A stretch of 7,659 nt of DNA from Vulcanimicrobiota bacterium (GTDB lineage Bacteria > Vulcanimicrobiota > Vulcanimicrobiia > Vulcanimicrobiales > Vulcanimicrobiaceae). How positions within the stretch are numbered: position 1 is the first letter of the stretch; each line of letters begins with the position of its first letter. Location: contig JASHPC010000206.1 of assembly GCA_030038335.1 (NCBI GenBank), positions 1 to 7,659 of the forward strand, read 5' to 3'. The notes under the pieces were generated by a model. The model worked only from the letters and a program-made list of their open reading frames with translations, made no database searches and was not told where the DNA came from. Made by a program: the position numbers and the translations under genes. Positions 6,291 through 7,659 of the stretch are shown piece after piece.

Positions 6291-6475
6291 CGTGGCGCCG
6301 TCTGAAACCTAGCCCAGATAAGGCAGAGCAGCGCGAGAATCCAGAGCACGACCAGATGCGACATGTGATGCGCGTGCGCGGTGCCCGAGTGCGTGAAGAC
6401 GTTGATCGCCCCGACGCCGTAGAGAATGCCGAGGACGAAGAAAATGATCGCGAGCACGATCGCGAGACCTTTCAC
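6287..6475 (-). CDS. Small two-helix membrane protein with a His-rich loop, unknown function
   Basis: The predicted product is 62 residues: helix one at about 4-24, a loop, and helix two at about 41-55, followed by a short R-F-Q-T-A-P-R tail. The loop between the helices carries five histidines at 29, 34, 36, 37 and 40. I do not recognise a characterised family; small proteins of this shape occur as uncharacterised membrane proteins. I choose GTG at 6475-6473 because it overlaps the uppP TGA as GTGA and has GAAGGG 9 bases upstream. The ATG at 6493 would add six residues but would place that ribosome site inside the gene. The stop TGA at 6289-6287 overlaps the moaC start. The tight coupling on both sides argues for a real gene. 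Metal or proton handling by the His loop is speculation. Confidence 0.78.
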   Translation of the reverse strand: MKGLAIVLAIIFFVLGILYGVGAINVFTHSGTAHAHHMSHLVVLWILALLCLIWARFQTAPR

Positions 6476-7329
6476 GTTATTAATCCCTTCCATGCGAGAA
6501 CGAGGCACGCTGTGCCGAAGAGCAAACAATACCACCCGAACGGGCGCAGGTCATTCGTTTTGAAATAGCGCGTGAGAAATGCCACCGAGAGGTATGCCGC
6601 GACGCCCGCCACGAGGGCGCCGGCCAAGGCTTCCATGGCCGCTACGTGCGCTCCGGGCGCGAAGAGGCGCGGAATCTCGAGCAGTGCTGCCGCGCCGATA
6701 ACTGGGGTCGCCAGCAGGAACGAATAGTGTGCGGCCTCTTCATGATCGAGGTCGCAGAGAAGGCCGCCGACGATCGAGGCGCCGGAGCGCGAGATGCCGG
6801 GAAGCAACGCGAAGGCCTGGGCGACGCCGACGGCGGCGCTCTGCGCGTACGTCATGTGCTCGATGGTGTGCGACGTTCTGGCGCGCGCGTACTGCCGGCG
6901 GCGAAGGTACTCACCGGCGAACATCACGATGCCGTTGATCGCGAGAAATCCCGCGGCGGCGAGCGCCGATCCGAAGAGGCGACGCACCGGTTCTTGCGCG
7001 ATGAACCCGATGATGCCGACGGGAATCGTTCCGACGACGAGCCTCCACCCCACGGCCTCGTCGCGATGACACGTGAGACGTCCACGAACGATGCTGCGTA
7101 CGAGCGCGGAGACGATGCGCCACCACTCGCGGCGGTAGTAGACGACGAGTGCGAGCGCCGTGCCAAGATGCAGCACGACGACGAATGCGAGAAACGTAGG
7201 ATCCGCGCGATCGATGTTATGCCACTGCAGTACGGACGGTACGAGTATCGTATGGCCGAGGCTCGAAATCGGAAACAACTCACTGACGCCTTGAAGTGCC
7301 GCGAGGACGAGCGCTTGGGCGAACGTCAT
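6472..7329 (-). CDS. uppP: Undecaprenyl-diphosphatase
   Basis: The 285-residue polytopic inner-membrane enzyme removes phosphate from undecaprenyl diphosphate, regenerating the lipid carrier for peptidoglycan and other envelope polymers; it is also known as BacA because it confers bacitracin resistance. The two active-site motifs are present. One is Q-G-V-S-E-L-F-P-I-S-S-L-G-H (13-26), matching the Q-G-x-T-E-F-L-P-I-S-S-x-G-H type with Glu17 and His26. The other is L-P-G-I-S-R-S-G-A-S (176-185) with Arg181. The L-F-P and S-S-L-G-H spellings belong to a recognised variant subgroup and are not decay. Several hydrophobic segments are visible along the whole length. The start ATG lies 16 bases after the upstream stop, with GGAG at 7341-7344, 11 bases before it. 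The stop TGA at 6474-6472 overlaps the next GTG. Confidence 0.96.
   Translation of the reverse strand: MTFAQALVLAALQGVSELFPISSLGHTILVPSVLQWHNIDRADPTFLAFVVVLHLGTALALVVYYRREWWRIVSALVRSIVRGRLTCHRDEAVGWRLVVGTIPVGIIGFIAQEPVRRLFGSALAAAGFLAINGIVMFAGEYLRRRQYARARTSHTIEHMTYAQSAAVGVAQAFALLPGISRSGASIVGGLLCDLDHEEAAHYSFLLATPVIGAAALLEIPRLFAPGAHVAAMEALAGALVAGVAAYLSVAFLTRYFKTNDLRPFGWYCLLFGTACLVLAWKGLIT
6485..6490 (-). promoter_or_regulatory. Ribosome binding site for the small membrane protein
   Basis: GAAGGG on the minus strand, located inside the end of uppP, is followed by 9 bases and then GTG at 6475. It is the clearest Shine-Dalgarno-like site in the window and decides between GTG 6475 and ATG 6493 as the start. 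Confidence 0.55.
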
Positions 7330-7345
7330 GCGCCGCTGTTCTCCG

Positions 7346-7659
7346 TTACCATGCGGAGAACTGCACGCGGAAGAGATACGTCGACGCGACGGCGATACAC
7401 GCGCGCCTCGCGGGCGCGTACTGCGTGTCGCGCGCCATCTCTAAGGCAAGCGCGTCGAACGAAGGACTCTGCGTGCTCTGTGCAATCTCCGCGTTCGTCA
7501 CGGATCCGTTTTCATCGAGATTCACGAGAATCGCCGCGGTCGCCGAGATACTCTCCGCGCGAACGCCTGGTGGAATCGGCGGAGCCGACGCGGCGGCAAT
7601 GACTGCTGCAGGCGCGTTCGGTGTCGCGCAATGACCGGTAACAGGCGCCGGGGTCGGCA
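7346..7659 (-). CDS. TonB C-terminal-domain-like protein, 3' end only
   Basis: Reading the minus strand from 7657, 103 codons are open until TAA at 7348-7346; the gene begins outside the window. After a Pro/Ala-rich stretch (residues 1-30 of the visible part) comes a TonB-C-like fold: A-A-I-L-V-N-L-D-E-N-G-S-V-T-N-A-E-I (41-58), S-F-D-A-L-A-L-E-M-A-R (66-76), Y-A-P-A (80-83), and a last strand T-Y-L-F-R-V-Q-F (93-100). This matches the V-x-V-x-L-xx-D-G-x-V...L-D-xx-A-xx-A...Y-x-P-A...V-x-F rhythm of the energy-transducer TonB family. A cysteine before the domain (10) and one in its last part (87) could form a disulfide. Such domains act in the periplasm, contacting outer-membrane transporters or serving other envelope roles. 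No ExbB/ExbD gene is visible, so a true TonB role is not shown. Confidence 0.72.
   Translation of the reverse strand, partial: PTPAPVTGHCATPNAPAAVIAAASAPPIPPGVRAESISATAAILVNLDENGSVTNAEIAQSTQSPSFDALALEMARDTQYAPARRACIAVASTYLFRVQFSAW

Noticed and set aside
6646..7602. A 318-codon plus-strand open frame opposite uppP and the TonB-like end.
   Set aside because: It is charged, low-complexity antisense translation with no family resemblance; the minus strand carries clear uppP motifs.
1..7659. CRISPR arrays, insertion sequences, tRNA/rRNA genes, riboswitches or strong terminators.
   Set aside because: No repeated spacer pattern, transposase, tRNA-like cloverleaf or hairpin plus T-run was seen. Almost every base belongs to a minus-strand gene, and the only gap above 20 bases is the folC remnant.

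Overview
The window is GC-rich bacterial chromosome in which every supportable gene lies on the minus strand. It reads as one unbroken co-directional block of twelve genes, two of them cut by the window edges, running from the high-coordinate end to the low end. Nearly all junctions overlap or are separated by 16 bases or fewer, and four are 4-base GTGA or ATGA overlaps. I see no internal promoter or terminator, no mobile element, no RNA gene and no CRISPR array. The TonB-like C-terminal domain and the class A penicillin-binding protein suggest a diderm. The style of the TonB-like domain (a cysteine before it and another in its last strand) and of the small two-helix membrane protein reminds me of uncultured Eremiobacterota (WPS-2)-type genomes, but this is recollection and only a weak guess.

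Layout in transcription order: C-terminal end of a TonB-like protein (7346-7659, partial); undecaprenyl-diphosphatase uppP (6472-7329); a 62-residue two-helix membrane protein with a His-rich loop (6287-6475); molybdenum-cofactor genes moaC (5826-6290) and mogA/moaB-type (5341-5841); folate genes folC (4150-5337, with a same-frame remnant to 4018), folP (3180-4025), folB (2815-3192) and folK (2390-2818); acetyl-CoA carboxylase genes accB-like (1989-2393) and accC (631-1983); transcription factor nusB (222-629); and the N-terminus of a class A penicillin-binding protein (1-218, partial).

Functionally the block joins cell-wall lipid-carrier recycling (uppP) and peptidoglycan synthesis (PBP) to two pterin pathways (molybdopterin and dihydrofolate) and the first step of fatty-acid synthesis. 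The folP-folB-folK and accB-accC-nusB sub-orders resemble those known from Bacillus-type genomes.

Two anomalies stand out. First, the protein in the accB position has the whole BCCP architecture, but the biotinylation motif E-A-M-K-M reads E-Q-L-G-I. There is no lysine anywhere in its C-terminal domain, so it cannot carry biotin in the usual way. It is a bacterial look-alike of the plant BADC proteins, or the marker of an unconventional carboxylase. Second, folC is cut by an in-frame TGA 44 codons before a second stop. The codons after it still encode the conserved C-terminal end of the FolC fold, in the same frame, and run into folP with the tight overlap seen elsewhere in the operon. This is a nonsense mutation, an assembly error or a read-through site.
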